From positions 1-64,000 of the forward strand of contig NZ_LODW01000051.1 in the NCBI RefSeq assembly GCF_002914525.1: a stretch of DNA of 64,000 nt, given 5' to 3'. Position 1 is the stretch's first letter. Each line of letters begins with the position of its first letter. Position numbers and translations under genes: made by a program. The notes beneath the pieces were generated by a model. It was not told the DNA's origin. It did no database searches and worked only from the letters and a program-made list of their open reading frames with translations. Shown here in pieces: positions 34,081 through 43,443 of this stretch. This DNA comes from Rhizobium hidalgonense. GTDB lineage: Bacteria > Pseudomonadota > Alphaproteobacteria > Rhizobiales > Rhizobiaceae.

Positions 34081-37000
34081 ATGGGCAGTCAGTGGGATTT
34101 CTGGGTCGATCGCGGCGGCACCTTCACCGATATCGTCGCACGCCGTCCTGATGGTTCGCTCATCGCGCACAAGCTGCTTTCTGAAAATCCGGAGGCCTAT
34201 CGCGACCCGGCCGTCCAGGGCATCCGTGAACTGCTTGGGCTCGAGCCGGGCAAGCCGATTCCTCCCGACCTCATCGGTGCGGTGAAGATGGGAACGACGG
34301 TCGCCACCAATGCGCTTCTCGAACGCAAGGGTGATCCGACTCTGCTGGTGACGACGAAGGGGTTCCGCGATGCGCTGGAGATTGGCTACCAGGCCCGCGC
34401 CGATATTTTCGCCAAGAAGATCGTCAAACCGGAACTGCTCTATGCCGACGTCATCGAGGCCGACGAGCGCGTGCTGGCAGACGGAACGGTGGAACGTGTG
34501 CTCGACGAGCATGGCCTGCGCCAAGCGCTGGAAGCTGCCAATGCCAGGGGCTTGCGCGCCGTCGCCATCGTCTTCATGCATGCCTATCGCTATCCCGAGC
34601 ACGAACAGCGGGCCGCCGCCATCGCGCGCGCGATCGGCTTCACGCAGATTTCGCCGTCGCACGCCGTTTCTCCGCTGATCAAGCTCGTCGGCCGCGGCGA
34701 CACCGCCGTCGTCGATGCCTATCTGTCTCCGGTTCTCCGGCGCTATGTCGACCAGGTCGCCACCGAACTCGGTGCGGTCGAGGGAAAAGGCCCGAAGCTG
34801 ATGTTCATGCAGTCCTCCGGCGGACTGACCGATGCGCATCTCTTCCAGGGCAAGGACGCGATTCTGTCGGGTCCCGCAGGCGGTGTGGTCGGCGCGGTCG
34901 AGGTGTCGCGCATCGCCGGCTTTGGCCAGATGATCGGCTTCGACATGGGCGGCACCTCGACCGACGTTTCGCATTACGACGGCGAACTGGAACGCGCCTT
35001 CGAGACGGAGGTCGCCGGCGTACGGATGCGCGCGCCGATGATGAAGATCCACACCGTCGCTGCCGGCGGCGGTTCGATCCTCAGCTATGACGGCTCACGC
35101 TTCCGCGTCGGCCCGGAATCGGCCGGCGCCACGCCCGGCCCGAAATCCTATCGTCGCGGCGGCCCGCTCACCGTTACCGACGCCAACATCATGACCGGCA
35201 AGCTGCTGCCGGAATTCTTTCCGGCAATCTTCGGCCCGGGACAGGACCAGCCGCTCGATGCCGAGGCGGTGCGCACCGCTTTTGCCGAGATGGCGCAGAC
35301 GATAGGCGGCGGCCGGACGGCGGAAGACGCCGCCGACGGCTTCCTCGCCATCGCCGTCGAGAACATGGCCAATGCCATCAAGAAGATCTCGGTCCAGCGC
35401 GGTTATGATGTTTCCGGCTACGCACTCACCTGCTTCGGCGGCGCCGGCGGCCAGCATGCCTGTCTCGTCGCCGACAGCCTCGGCATGAAAACGGTGCTGC
35501 TCCACCCCTTCTCCGGCATCCTTTCGGCCTATGGCATGGGGCTTGCCGATATTCGCGCCACGCGCCAGCGCGCGGTGCTGACGGAACTCGCCGCGGCACT
35601 GACGACGATCGGCGACATCAAATCCGAGCTTGAGGCGGAGGTGCACCGGGAACTGACGCTTCAAGGTGTCGAGAGCGGCGAGATGGAGCTCATCACCCGC
35701 CTGCACCTGCAATATAAGGGCACAGACACGGCGCTGCCCGTCGCCTTCGGGCCGCAGCAAGAGATGGTGCAAGCCTTCGCCGCCGCCCACAAGAAGCAGT
35801 TCGGCTTCATCTTCGAAGACCGCCCTGTTGTCGTCGATTCTATCGAGGTCGAAGGCATCGGCGGCGGCGCCGACATCGAAGAGGCGGACATGGAGGCGAC
35901 AAGCTTCGAGCCGGAAGCACTCCGTTCGACGCGCTTCTATTCCGGCGGAACATGGCGCGAGGCCGGCATTTTCAGGCGTGAGACGCTGAAACCGGGCGCC
36001 GTCCTCAACGGGCCTGCCCTCATCATCGAAGCGCATCAGACGATTGTCGTCGAAGCCGGCTGGCAGGTGCGGCTCACCGGCCACGATCATATCGTCCTCA
36101 CCCGCGAGATCCCGCCTGCCCGCAATGCCGCGATCGGCACCAGCGCCGACCCGGTGATGCTCGAAGTCTTCAACAACCTGTTCATGGCGATCGCCGAGCA
36201 GATGGGCGTGACGCTGCAGAACACCGCCCATTCGGTCAATATCAAGGAGCGACTCGATTTCTCCTGCGCCGTCTTCGACCGCACCGGCGCGCTCGTCGCC
36301 AATGCGCCGCATATGCCGGTGCATCTCGGCTCCATGGACCGTTCGGTCGAAACCATCATCCGTCTCAATGAAGGCCGCATCCGCCCGGGCGATGTCTTCG
36401 CGCTCAACGCGCCCTATAATGGCGGCACGCATCTGCCCGACATCACCGTCGTCACACCGGTTTTCGACGATGCGGGAGAGGTGATCCTGTTTTACGTCGC
36501 CTCGCGCGGCCATCATGCCGATATCGGCGGCAAGGCGCCGGGCTCGATGACGCCGCGGGCAACGAAGGTCGACGAGGAAGGGGTGCTGATCGACAATTTC
36601 CGGCTGGTCGACAAGGGCCGCTTCCGCGAGGCCGAATTCGCCGCGATGCTGCGGGACCATCCCTACCCCGCCCGCAATCCGGCCCAGAACCTCGCCGACG
36701 TGAAGGCGCAGATCGCCGCCAATGAAAAGGGCGTGCAGGAATTGCGCAAGATGGTCGCCCATTTCGGCCTCGATGTCGTCGAAGCCTATATGGGCCATGT
36801 GCAGGACAATGCCGAGGAAAGTGTTCGCCGGGTGATCGCCCGCCTCAGCGACAGCGAATTCACCTATCCCACCGATCAGGGCGCCGTCATCAAGGTGAAG
36901 ATCACCGTCGACAGGCAAGCGCGCGAGGCGACGGTCGATTTCACCGGCACGAGCGCGCAGCAGCCGACCAATTTCAATGCGCCGGAACCAGTGACGCGCG

Positions 37001-37692
37001 CCGCCGTCCTCTATGTCTTCCGCGTCATGGTCGAACAGCCGATCCCGATGAATGCCGGCTGCCTGCGGCCAATCCGAATCATCGTGCCGGACGGTTCGAT
37101 GCTGCGCCCGGCCTATCCGGCTGCCGTCGTCGCCGGGAATGTCGAGACCAGCCAGCATGTGACGAATGCGCTGTTCGGAGCGCTCGGAACGCTGGCGGCG
37201 GCCCAGGGTTCGATGAACAACCTGACCTTCGGCAATGCCACCTATCAATATTACGAGACGATCTGCGCCGGCGGCCCTGCCGGCCTGCTCAACGACGGCA
37301 CCGGCTTCAACGGCGCCGATGGCGTGCACAGCCACATGACTAATTCGCGGCTGACCGATCCCGAAGTCCTGGAATTCCGCTTTCCCGTCGTGCTCGAAGA
37401 TTTCCATATCCGCCGCGGCTCCGGCGGCAGGGGACAATATCATTCCGGCGGCGGCACCGAGCGCACCATCCGCTTCCTGGAAACGATGGATTGCAGCATC
37501 CTCTCCTCGCATCGCACGATCCGGCCTTTCGGCCTCTACGGCGGGGAAGACGGGCAATTGGGGAAAACCGATATCCGCCGCGGCGACGGCACGGTCGAAA
37601 GGCTGGATGGCTGCGACCAGGCAATGCTCGCCGCCGGCGACGCCGTGATCGTCACGACGCCGACCGGCGGTGGCTACGGCAAACCGGACTGA
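34081..37692 (+). CDS. Fused hydantoinase / 5-oxoprolinase (HyuA-HyuB)
   Basis: 1,203 residues, equal to HyuA plus HyuB in one chain, the layout of eukaryotic-type 5-oxoprolinases and some bacterial hydantoinases. The HyuA half has the actin-like ATPase motifs [15 protein letters not shown] at the N terminus, [14 protein letters not shown] (about residue 70), [12 protein letters not shown] (about 283) and AAGGGSI. The HyuB half starts near residue 690 ([20 protein letters not shown]) and contains [12 protein letters not shown] and a [18 protein letters not shown] segment. It opens cyclic amides such as 5-oxoproline or N-methylhydantoin with ATP. Acetone carboxylase also belongs to this superfamily but has separate subunits. 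AGGAGG precedes the start. Probably regulated by the divergent MarR protein. Confidence 0.93.
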   Translation: MGSQWDFWVDRGGTFTDIVARRPDGSLIAHKLLSENPEAYRDPAVQGIRELLGLEPGKPIPPDLIGAVKMGTTVATNALLERKGDPTLLVTTKGFRDALEIGYQARADIFAKKIVKPELLYADVIEADERVLADGTVERVLDEHGLRQALEAANARGLRAVAIVFMHAYRYPEHEQRAAAIARAIGFTQISPSHAVSPLIKLVGRGDTAVVDAYLSPVLRRYVDQVATELGAVEGKGPKLMFMQSSGGLTDAHLFQGKDAILSGPAGGVVGAVEVSRIAGFGQMIGFDMGGTSTDVSHYDGELERAFETEVAGVRMRAPMMKIHTVAAGGGSILSYDGSRFRVGPESAGATPGPKSYRRGGPLTVTDANIMTGKLLPEFFPAIFGPGQDQPLDAEAVRTAFAEMAQTIGGGRTAEDAADGFLAIAVENMANAIKKISVQRGYDVSGYALTCFGGAGGQHACLVADSLGMKTVLLHPFSGILSAYGMGLADIRATRQRAVLTELAAALTTIGDIKSELEAEVHRELTLQGVESGEMELITRLHLQYKGTDTALPVAFGPQQEMVQAFAAAHKKQFGFIFEDRPVVVDSIEVEGIGGGADIEEADMEATSFEPEALRSTRFYSGGTWREAGIFRRETLKPGAVLNGPALIIEAHQTIVVEAGWQVRLTGHDHIVLTREIPPARNAAIGTSADPVMLEVFNNLFMAIAEQMGVTLQNTAHSVNIKERLDFSCAVFDRTGALVANAPHMPVHLGSMDRSVETIIRLNEGRIRPGDVFALNAPYNGGTHLPDITVVTPVFDDAGEVILFYVASRGHHADIGGKAPGSMTPRATKVDEEGVLIDNFRLVDKGRFREAEFAAMLRDHPYPARNPAQNLADVKAQIAANEKGVQELRKMVAHFGLDVVEAYMGHVQDNAEESVRRVIARLSDSEFTYPTDQGAVIKVKITVDRQAREATVDFTGTSAQQPTNFNAPEPVTRAAVLYVFRVMVEQPIPMNAGCLRPIRIIVPDGSMLRPAYPAAVVAGNVETSQHVTNALFGALGTLAAAQGSMNNLTFGNATYQYYETICAGGPAGLLNDGTGFNGADGVHSHMTNSRLTDPEVLEFRFPVVLEDFHIRRGSGGRGQYHSGGGTERTIRFLETMDCSILSSHRTIRPFGLYGGEDGQLGKTDIRRGDGTVERLDGCDQAMLAAGDAVIVTTPTGGGYGKPD

Positions 37693-37785
37693 AGCGCGTT
37701 ACGTCAGACTTCATCGACGCGCTTCAGTTCCTTCCTTTTTCTTGCATGTGCTTTTCCCGAAACCGCCAATTCCGGGCGACATGCA

Positions 37786-38643
37786 TCAAAGGATCGGCTT
37801 GCCGCCGGTGACCGCGATTGTCGCGCCGGAGACATAGCTCGACAAGGGATCGGCCAGCATCACATAGGCGGTTGCAAGCTCGGCCGGCTGGCCCGGCCGC
37901 TTCATCGGCACCTGCTTGCCGAAATTGCTGACGCTGTCTTCAGGAAGGGTCGACGGAATGAGCGGTGTCCAGATCGGTCCCGGCGCCACCGCATTGGCGC
38001 GAATGCCTTTTTCCGCCAGAAGCTGGGCCAGGCCGGCGGTGAAATTCTGGATTGCGCCCTTGGTCGTCGCATAGGCAAGCAGCGTCGGGTTCGGATTGTC
38101 CGAATTGATCGAGGCGGTGTTGATGATTGAACTGCCGGGTTTCATGTGGGCGACGGCTGCCTTGGTCAGGTAGAACATCGCATGGATGTTGACCTTGAAG
38201 GTCAGTTCCCACTCCTCGTCGCTGATTTCGTCAATGCTTTTGAAGCTTGCCTGATGGGCGGCATTGTTGACGAGAATGTCGATGCCGCCGAGTTCCTTGA
38301 CCGCCGTCTCGACGATCTGCCGGCACAGAGCCGGATCCTGGATATCGCCGCTGACGAGGACCGCCTTGCGCCCGGCCTGCTCGACAAGCCGCTTCGTCTC
38401 GTCGGCATCCTCATCCTCGTCAAGATAGGAAATTACAATATCGGCGCCTTCCCGGGCATAGGCGATCGCCACCGCCCGGCCGATGCCGCTATCGCCGCCG
38501 GTAATGATCGCCCGCTTGCCTTTCAACCGGTCGGAACCGCGATAACTCTCCTCGCCATGATCGGGGACGGGATCCATCTGCGCGGTAAAACCGGGCATCG
38601 GCTGTTTCTGAGACGGAAAAGGGGGCGTCGGATATTTCGTCAT
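37786..38643 (-). CDS. YghA-type short-chain dehydrogenase/reductase
   Basis: 285 residues. The N-terminal extension (PPFPSQKQPMPG...MDPVPDHGEESY) is characteristic of the YghA/general-stress SDR group. The Rossmann motif GGDSGIGRAVAIAYAREGA follows (about residues 50-68), then LVNNAA, catalytic Ser in TASINSD, YATTKGA with the Tyr/Lys pair, and the VAPGPIWTP loop. ATG 38643 has AGGAGG five bases upstream; an earlier in-frame ATG does not. These NAD(P)-dependent oxidoreductases are often stress-induced; the substrate is unknown. Monocistronic, divergent from the toxin-antitoxin pair. Confidence 0.9.
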   Translation of the reverse strand: MTKYPTPPFPSQKQPMPGFTAQMDPVPDHGEESYRGSDRLKGKRAIITGGDSGIGRAVAIAYAREGADIVISYLDEDEDADETKRLVEQAGRKAVLVSGDIQDPALCRQIVETAVKELGGIDILVNNAAHQASFKSIDEISDEEWELTFKVNIHAMFYLTKAAVAHMKPGSSIINTASINSDNPNPTLLAYATTKGAIQNFTAGLAQLLAEKGIRANAVAPGPIWTPLIPSTLPEDSVSNFGKQVPMKRPGQPAELATAYVMLADPLSSYVSGATIAVTGGKPIL

Positions 38644-38726
38644 CTTGTCCTCCTGGGTTGAGGAGCAAACTCGGGCTACGGCCTGTTGTTCCGGCGGCAT
38701 TGCAGTAAACCCATTTTCCGATTAAA

Positions 38727-39005
<279 letters not shown>

Positions 39006-39006
<1 letters not shown>

Positions 39007-39428
39007 TGTTTTACCTCGACACATCAGTTCTCATCGCTGCCTGGACGATCGAAAGCCGCACGGAGGACGCGCAAAAATGGCTGGCGGAGTTTGCCGCCGA
39101 AGAGATGGCCGTCAGCGGCTGGACGATCACCGAATTTTCAAGTGCCATCGCGCTCAAAACACGAAACGAACAGATCGATCCCGCCGATCGCGGCAAGGCG
39201 TTGGCCATGTTCAAGGAACTGTGCTCGACGACCTTCGTGCTTCTGCCGATTTCGCGTGCGCATTTCATGGATGCGGCCCGCATGACCGATCAGTTCGAGA
39301 TTGGTTTTCGCGCCGGCGATGCTCTTCACCTTGCTATCGCGATCAGCAGCGACGCCACGCTTATCACGCTGGATAAGGGGCTGGCGAAAGCCTGCGGCAT
39401 CGTCGGAGCGCGTCACCGGTTGTTATGA
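39006..39428 (+). CDS. vapC: VapC-like PIN-domain toxin
   Basis: 140 residues. The PIN-domain acidic residues are present: Asp in FYLDTSVLIAAW (residue 5), Glu in WTITEFSSAIALK (about residue 43), Asp in RAGDALHLAIA (about residue 102) and Asp near TLDKGLA. These coordinate the metal for RNA cleavage. The ATG at 39006 overlaps the antitoxin stop; a TTG one codon earlier is less likely. With Phd it forms a complete and apparently intact type II toxin-antitoxin pair. Confidence 0.92.
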
Positions 39429-39577
39429 AGCCGAAGGTATCGTGACGAATGGATGCCGGCAATCACATAGCCCCAGATTCCGCCGCTGCCGCATCCGCCC
39501 AACGATCAACCTACAAAATATTGCGATTTGCCACGGCGACCGCTATGCCATAGTAATGTAACACAATCGCAGTTTTC

Positions 39578-40426
39578 ATGAGGTGCGTGGAATTGGACGG
39601 AAAGACATCACCCGCAGTTTACACCGAAGATGAGGCCCATGCCGACGAAGCCGCCGGCAAGGGTGCGCGCCGTGCGCGCGTCAGCGGCATCGACCGCGCG
39701 CTCCAGGTGATCGATCACCTTTATGAGACCGGCTCGCCGGCCGGTGTCTATGCTATCGCCAAGGCGGTGAAGGCGCCGTTGTCGACCGTTTACGTCATCG
39801 TCGACGATCTGGTCGAAAAGAACATGCTGACGCGCCAGGCTGATGGTTCGATCTGGCTCGGCGCCCGGCTCTATCATTACGGCCTCGCCTATGCCCGGTC
39901 GCTGGATTTCATGAGCATCGCCACCCACGAAATGCACGATCTCTGTCGCCAGGCCGGCGAAACCGTGCAGGTCTGCGGCCGCGACGGCGATTACATGCTG
40001 GTGCTTGCCATGGCCGACGGCCCGAGCCACTTCCAGGTGGCATCCCGCGTCGGCACCCGGGTGCCGCTGAACTGGACGGCGTCGGGGCGCCTGCTCGTCG
40101 GCCACCTGGCCGAGGACGAGCGCATCGAACTGTTCAAACGCTGCGCCCGCTCGTCACCGACCGGCCGCGCCGAGATCGATCCGGGCACGCTGTCGGAATC
40201 GGCCGGCAAGGCGTTTGAGGCACGTCTGTCGATCCAGGCGGGAGAATCGGATTATGCGGTTGCCTGCATCGCCTCGCCGATCTGCGACCGCGACGGCCAG
40301 TGCGTCGCCACCATTTCCATCGTGCTGCCTGAACAGAAGGCTTTTTCCGACGAGAACCACTATACGGCGCATGTGCGCAGTTCGGCGGAGCGGATCGAAA
40401 AGCTGATGGGCTGGCGCAACCGCTGA
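39578..40426 (+). CDS. IclR-family transcriptional regulator
   Basis: 282 residues. After an acidic 35-residue extension comes the IclR winged helix (SGIDRALQVIDHLYETG...VYAIAKAVKAPLSTVYVIVDDLVEKNML, about residues 36-88), then the IclR effector domain (VPLNWTASGRLLVGHL, and YAVACIASPICDRDGQCVATISIVLP). It is convergent with, and likely controls, the adjacent amidohydrolase gene. The start at 39578 has no strong ribosome site and a later start is possible because the acidic extension is not family-conserved. Confidence 0.88.
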   Translation: MRCVELDGKTSPAVYTEDEAHADEAAGKGARRARVSGIDRALQVIDHLYETGSPAGVYAIAKAVKAPLSTVYVIVDDLVEKNMLTRQADGSIWLGARLYHYGLAYARSLDFMSIATHEMHDLCRQAGETVQVCGRDGDYMLVLAMADGPSHFQVASRVGTRVPLNWTASGRLLVGHLAEDERIELFKRCARSSPTGRAEIDPGTLSESAGKAFEARLSIQAGESDYAVACIASPICDRDGQCVATISIVLPEQKAFSDENHYTAHVRSSAERIEKLMGWRNR

Positions 40427-40456
40427 GCGCCCAACGGCTGAGCCAAACGCTGCACC

Positions 40457-41665
40457 CTACCTGTAGGAATAGCCGTGGCTGTGGCGCACGAGCTTGCGCG
40501 CCCGCGGCACATAGCGGCTGGCGGCGAAGGCATCGGCGCCGATCACCGCATAGCGCGGCTCGAACAGCTTCGTGAGGACCGAGACGTCGCCGTTAGAATC
40601 CGTCGCCTCGAGCTCGGAATCGACGAGGTCGAAAATCGTGAATTCGGCCTGTGCGCCGATCGAAAGCCGGTTTTCCATCGACAACTTGATGACGGATGCC
40701 GGCGCATGGGTGACGGCTTCCACCACCTTGTCGAAGGGCATGCCGACGCTGAGCAGCTTCGACATCGTCGTCGCCAGGTCCCAGACCGGGAAGTTCATCG
40801 AATGGCCGTGCAGGTCGGTCGAAATCGAGAACGGCAGCAGCCCGCGCGCAATCGCCGCTTCGGCGACCTTGAAGGAGAAGGAGGCGCCGCCATGGCCGAT
40901 GTCGAGACGGATACCCTCGGAGGCGCAGCGCTCGGCGAGAGAGAAGAGATCCTCGTCCTCCATGATGCTCGACCCCGCCTTGCCGTTGAAGCAATGGGTG
41001 ACGACGTCGCCGGGGCCGAGAATCTCCAGTACTTCGTCATAGAGTGCCGGCGGCTCGCCGACATGCACCATCATCGGCACTTTCAGGATCTTGGCGATCT
41101 TCTTGCCGAGCTTGACGGGGGTGACGCCCCAGGAGCCGGTGATGACATGGCTGGCGCGCACCTTGATGCCGACGATATGGTCGCTGTTTTCGGCATAGAC
41201 TTCGAGGATACGGTCAAGATCGATATCTCTGATATCCCTGAGTTCGGCGACGCGGTTGCAGGCGACGAGGCCGATCGAGCCGAGGTTCAGGAAGGCCTTG
41301 ATGCGCTCGCGCGAAGGCTCGATGATATATTCGCGGAAACCGTGGAAATTCGCTTCGCCGGCCGATCCGGCATCGACCAGCGTGGTCACGCCGCGCTCGA
41401 CGCCGCATTCGGACGGGCGGATGGAAATATCGGTACCGCCATGCCAGATATGCACATGCAGGTCGACCCAGCCGGGCGAGACGAAGGCGCCCTTGCCGGC
41501 GATGCGCGTCACATCCTGCGAGATGTCCAGCGACGGACCGATCTCCGCAATCCGGCCGTCGCCATCGACGAGAATGTCGACCGCCCCGGCCGGCGCGCCG
41601 GCGCCGAAAGCCATGGGTCTGACATTGGTGAGCAGGAGCGGTTTCTTCGCCGGGTCGCCGAACAT
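40457..41665 (-). CDS. Amidohydrolase/deacetylase-family metallohydrolase
   Basis: 402 residues of the metal-dependent amidohydrolase superfamily, nearest in memory to the amidohydrolase/deacetylase (D-aminoacylase or enamidase-like) group. Metal-site features: VDLHVHIWHGG (about residues 59-69), Lys in IVGIKVRASH as candidate carboxylated bridge, His in MVHVGEPP and DVVTHCFNG, and Asp in STDLHGHSMNFP. ATG 41665 is chosen because AAGGA stands nine bases before it; the upstream ATG at 41674 directly abuts that site. It is the probable target of the convergent IclR regulator. About 260 AT-rich bases separate it from the sigma-factor gene and should contain its promoter. Confidence 0.87.
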   Translation of the reverse strand: MFGDPAKKPLLLTNVRPMAFGAGAPAGAVDILVDGDGRIAEIGPSLDISQDVTRIAGKGAFVSPGWVDLHVHIWHGGTDISIRPSECGVERGVTTLVDAGSAGEANFHGFREYIIEPSRERIKAFLNLGSIGLVACNRVAELRDIRDIDLDRILEVYAENSDHIVGIKVRASHVITGSWGVTPVKLGKKIAKILKVPMMVHVGEPPALYDEVLEILGPGDVVTHCFNGKAGSSIMEDEDLFSLAERCASEGIRLDIGHGGASFSFKVAEAAIARGLLPFSISTDLHGHSMNFPVWDLATTMSKLLSVGMPFDKVVEAVTHAPASVIKLSMENRLSIGAQAEFTIFDLVDSELEATDSNGDVSVLTKLFEPRYAVIGADAFAASRYVPRARKLVRHSHGYSYR

Positions 41666-41923
41666 GGTATGCATTCCTTTCGAAGTCTGGATCGTCCCGC
41701 GCCGGCGGCGATCCCTCTGCTGGTCATTATGGAAGGACGGACGGAAAGCGCATCGCATTCCGATAATTCCATAATTATGATATATAAATCTTTATAATAG
41801 AATATCGGTAGCAATGTCCCTGTCAAGGAAAATGACACTGCAGTTCCTGTCGCAAAACGCCGGCAGACGAGCCCTTTTCACAGCGCCCCAAATTTCGAAT
41901 AGCCAACCAAACTCTGTTTGTTT

Positions 41924-42793
41924 TCAGTTGGAAAGAACTGAATACTCAACCTTTTCGAGATGGTCCGGATCGGCAAAGGCGTCGATCGCGACGATCACGC
42001 CGTCGGCAATGGTGAGAGCCACGAGGACGCGAACCTCGCCATCGATGCGGACGACGAATCCGACATCGCCGTCGACGATGGCGGCTTCCGCCGCCTGGGC
42101 CCGGCCCTTGAATAGCTCGGCGACAGCTGGAGCGCCGCGCACTTCGCCGACGGCTCCGAACCGGGCCGCCGTCGCGTCCGGCCGGAAGGCGACATCGGGG
42201 GCGAGCACGGCAATCAGCGCCGCCAGATCGCCCTTGCGCGATGCGGCAAGAAAGGCCTCGGCGATCGTTCGTTTGCGGCCGAGGTCGACGGCCGTCGTCT
42301 CATCGATGCCCTGCACCCGGCGGCGGGCGCGGCTTGCAAGCTGCCTCGTGGCGGCAGAAGAACGACCGATAATCGAGGCGATCTCATCGAAGGGCAGATC
42401 GAACATGTCGTGCAGCACGAAGGCGACACGTTCGGCCGGCGCCAGCGTCTGCAGCACGACCAGCAACGCCAGGCCGACCGATTCGGCGAAGGCGGCAGCG
42501 CGCTCCGGATCGTTTGCCGGATCGGCGATCACAGCATGGATTGGCATCTCCAGCGGCTCCTCGCGCCGGGTCTTGCGGGTTCGCAGCATATCAAGGCAAA
42601 TGCGCGCCACCACGGTCGTCAACCAGCCGCCGAGATTGCCGACATCGCTGGTGTCGGTCCGGTTCAGCCGCAGCCAAGCCTCCTGAACGGCATCATCCGC
42701 TTCACTGCGCGAGCCGAGCATACGATAGGCAGCCGCCTTCAGATGCGCCCTGTTTGCCTCAAATTCAGCGGCCAGCCATTTTTTCTCGTCCAT
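41924..42793 (-). CDS. ECF sigma factor with C-terminal SnoaL-like domain (ECF41 type)
   Basis: 289 residues. Region 2 (HLKAAAYRMLGSRSEADDAVQEAWLRL, about residues 17-43) and region 4 (LQTLAPAERVAFVLHDMFDLPFDEIASIIG, about 114-143) of an extracytoplasmic-function sigma factor are followed by an extra ~110-residue SnoaL-like domain, the layout of ECF41 proteins. That domain modulates activity in place of an anti-sigma factor. The divergent neighbour encodes a carboxymuconolactone-decarboxylase/AhpD-like protein, the known genomic partner of ECF41. Ribosome site GGAGGAA precedes the start. Confidence 0.9.
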   Translation of the reverse strand: MDEKKWLAAEFEANRAHLKAAAYRMLGSRSEADDAVQEAWLRLNRTDTSDVGNLGGWLTTVVARICLDMLRTRKTRREEPLEMPIHAVIADPANDPERAAAFAESVGLALLVVLQTLAPAERVAFVLHDMFDLPFDEIASIIGRSSAATRQLASRARRRVQGIDETTAVDLGRKRTIAEAFLAASRKGDLAALIAVLAPDVAFRPDATAARFGAVGEVRGAPAVAELFKGRAQAAEAAIVDGDVGFVVRIDGEVRVLVALTIADGVIVAIDAFADPDHLEKVEYSVLSN

Positions 42794-42794
42794 C

Positions 42795-42821
42795 CGTCAC
42801 ATTCCTCCGCTGCGTTCCGTC
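42795..42821 (+). promoter_or_regulatory. Candidate ECF41-dependent promoter
   Basis: CGTCACA (42795-42801), a 16-base spacer and CGTC (42818-42821) fit, with one mismatch, the ECF41 promoter consensus I recall (TGTCACA-N16-CGTC). It faces the AhpD-like gene 80 bases downstream. A second, wrongly spaced TGTGACA...CGTC (12-base gap) occurs at 42850-42872. The site overlaps the sigma gene's own ribosome-binding region. Confidence 0.5.
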
Positions 42822-42901
42822 AAGACCATGACGAACGAAACCCGGCCGATGTGACACCGCCGGCGGATCGTCAAACAGTAAACCCATGAAGGAGACATAC
42901 C

Positions 42902-43378
42902 ATGCAGGAAAAAATGGTCATGCAGGAGAGAATGGGAAATCCCGCCCTCGTGCTTCCCGAGGCGATGCAGGCGCTGGCTGCCCTCAGCAAGGTCCCCACC
43001 GAGACCGGCCTTTCGCCAAAGCTGCTCGAACTCGTCAATTTGCGCGCCAGCCAAATCAACGGCTGCAGCGTCTGTGTCGACGGTCATCCCCGCATCGCCA
43101 AGAAGCTCGGCGAGACCGACGAACGGCTCTTTGCCGTCGGCGCCTGGCGCGATTCGCCCTATTTCAGCGATGCCGAACGGGCGGCGCTTGCGCTGACCGA
43201 GGCAGTGACCCGCGTCAGCGACCGCGCCGACCCCGTGCCCGATGAGATCTGGGACGAGGCGACCCGGCACTATGACGGCAGGAGCCTTGCCGCCCTCGTC
43301 ATTGCCATCGCCAATATCAATGTCTGGAACCGGCTGAACATCGCCACCCGGCAGATCGCCGGCGCCTGGAAGCCGTAA
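42902..43378 (+). CDS. Carboxymuconolactone-decarboxylase / AhpD-like protein
   Basis: 158 residues. The AhpD-type active site is intact: CSVCVDGH with Cys 55, Cys 58 and His 62, preceded by LSPKLLELVNLRASQINGC. Such proteins act as alkylhydroperoxidases with thiol relay chemistry or as uncharacterised CMD-family enzymes. The gene is divergent from the ECF41-like sigma factor, its probable regulator. GGAG stands eight bases before the ATG. Transcription should stop at the strong hairpin 9 bases past its end. Confidence 0.92.
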   Translation: MQEKMVMQERMGNPALVLPEAMQALAALSKVPTETGLSPKLLELVNLRASQINGCSVCVDGHPRIAKKLGETDERLFAVGAWRDSPYFSDAERAALALTEAVTRVSDRADPVPDEIWDEATRHYDGRSLAALVIAIANINVWNRLNIATRQIAGAWKP

Positions 43379-43386
43379 ATGGCGAT

Positions 43387-43419
43387 TGCCGGCAGCGCGT
43401 CACCCCAGCGCTGCCGGCA
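43387..43419. terminator. Strong bidirectional hairpin between convergent genes
   Basis: TGCCGGCAGCGC (43387-43398) and its exact complement (43408-43419) form a perfect 12-base stem with a 9-base loop between the ends of the AhpD-like gene and rhaI. The flanks are only moderately T/A-rich, so it may be Rho-assisted. Confidence 0.7.
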
Positions 43420-43443
43420 GTCATATCTATTCAGTTCAGAAGC

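Noticed and set aside
35095..37557. 820-codon minus-strand frame opposite the hydantoinase gene
   Set aside because: His/Asp/Arg-rich antisense shadow typical of high-GC genes; the sense strand encodes a full HyuA-HyuB protein.
42850..42872. TGTGACA...CGTC as the ECF41 promoter
   Set aside because: The spacer is 12 bases; the upstream copy at 42795-42821 has the expected 16 and is preferred.
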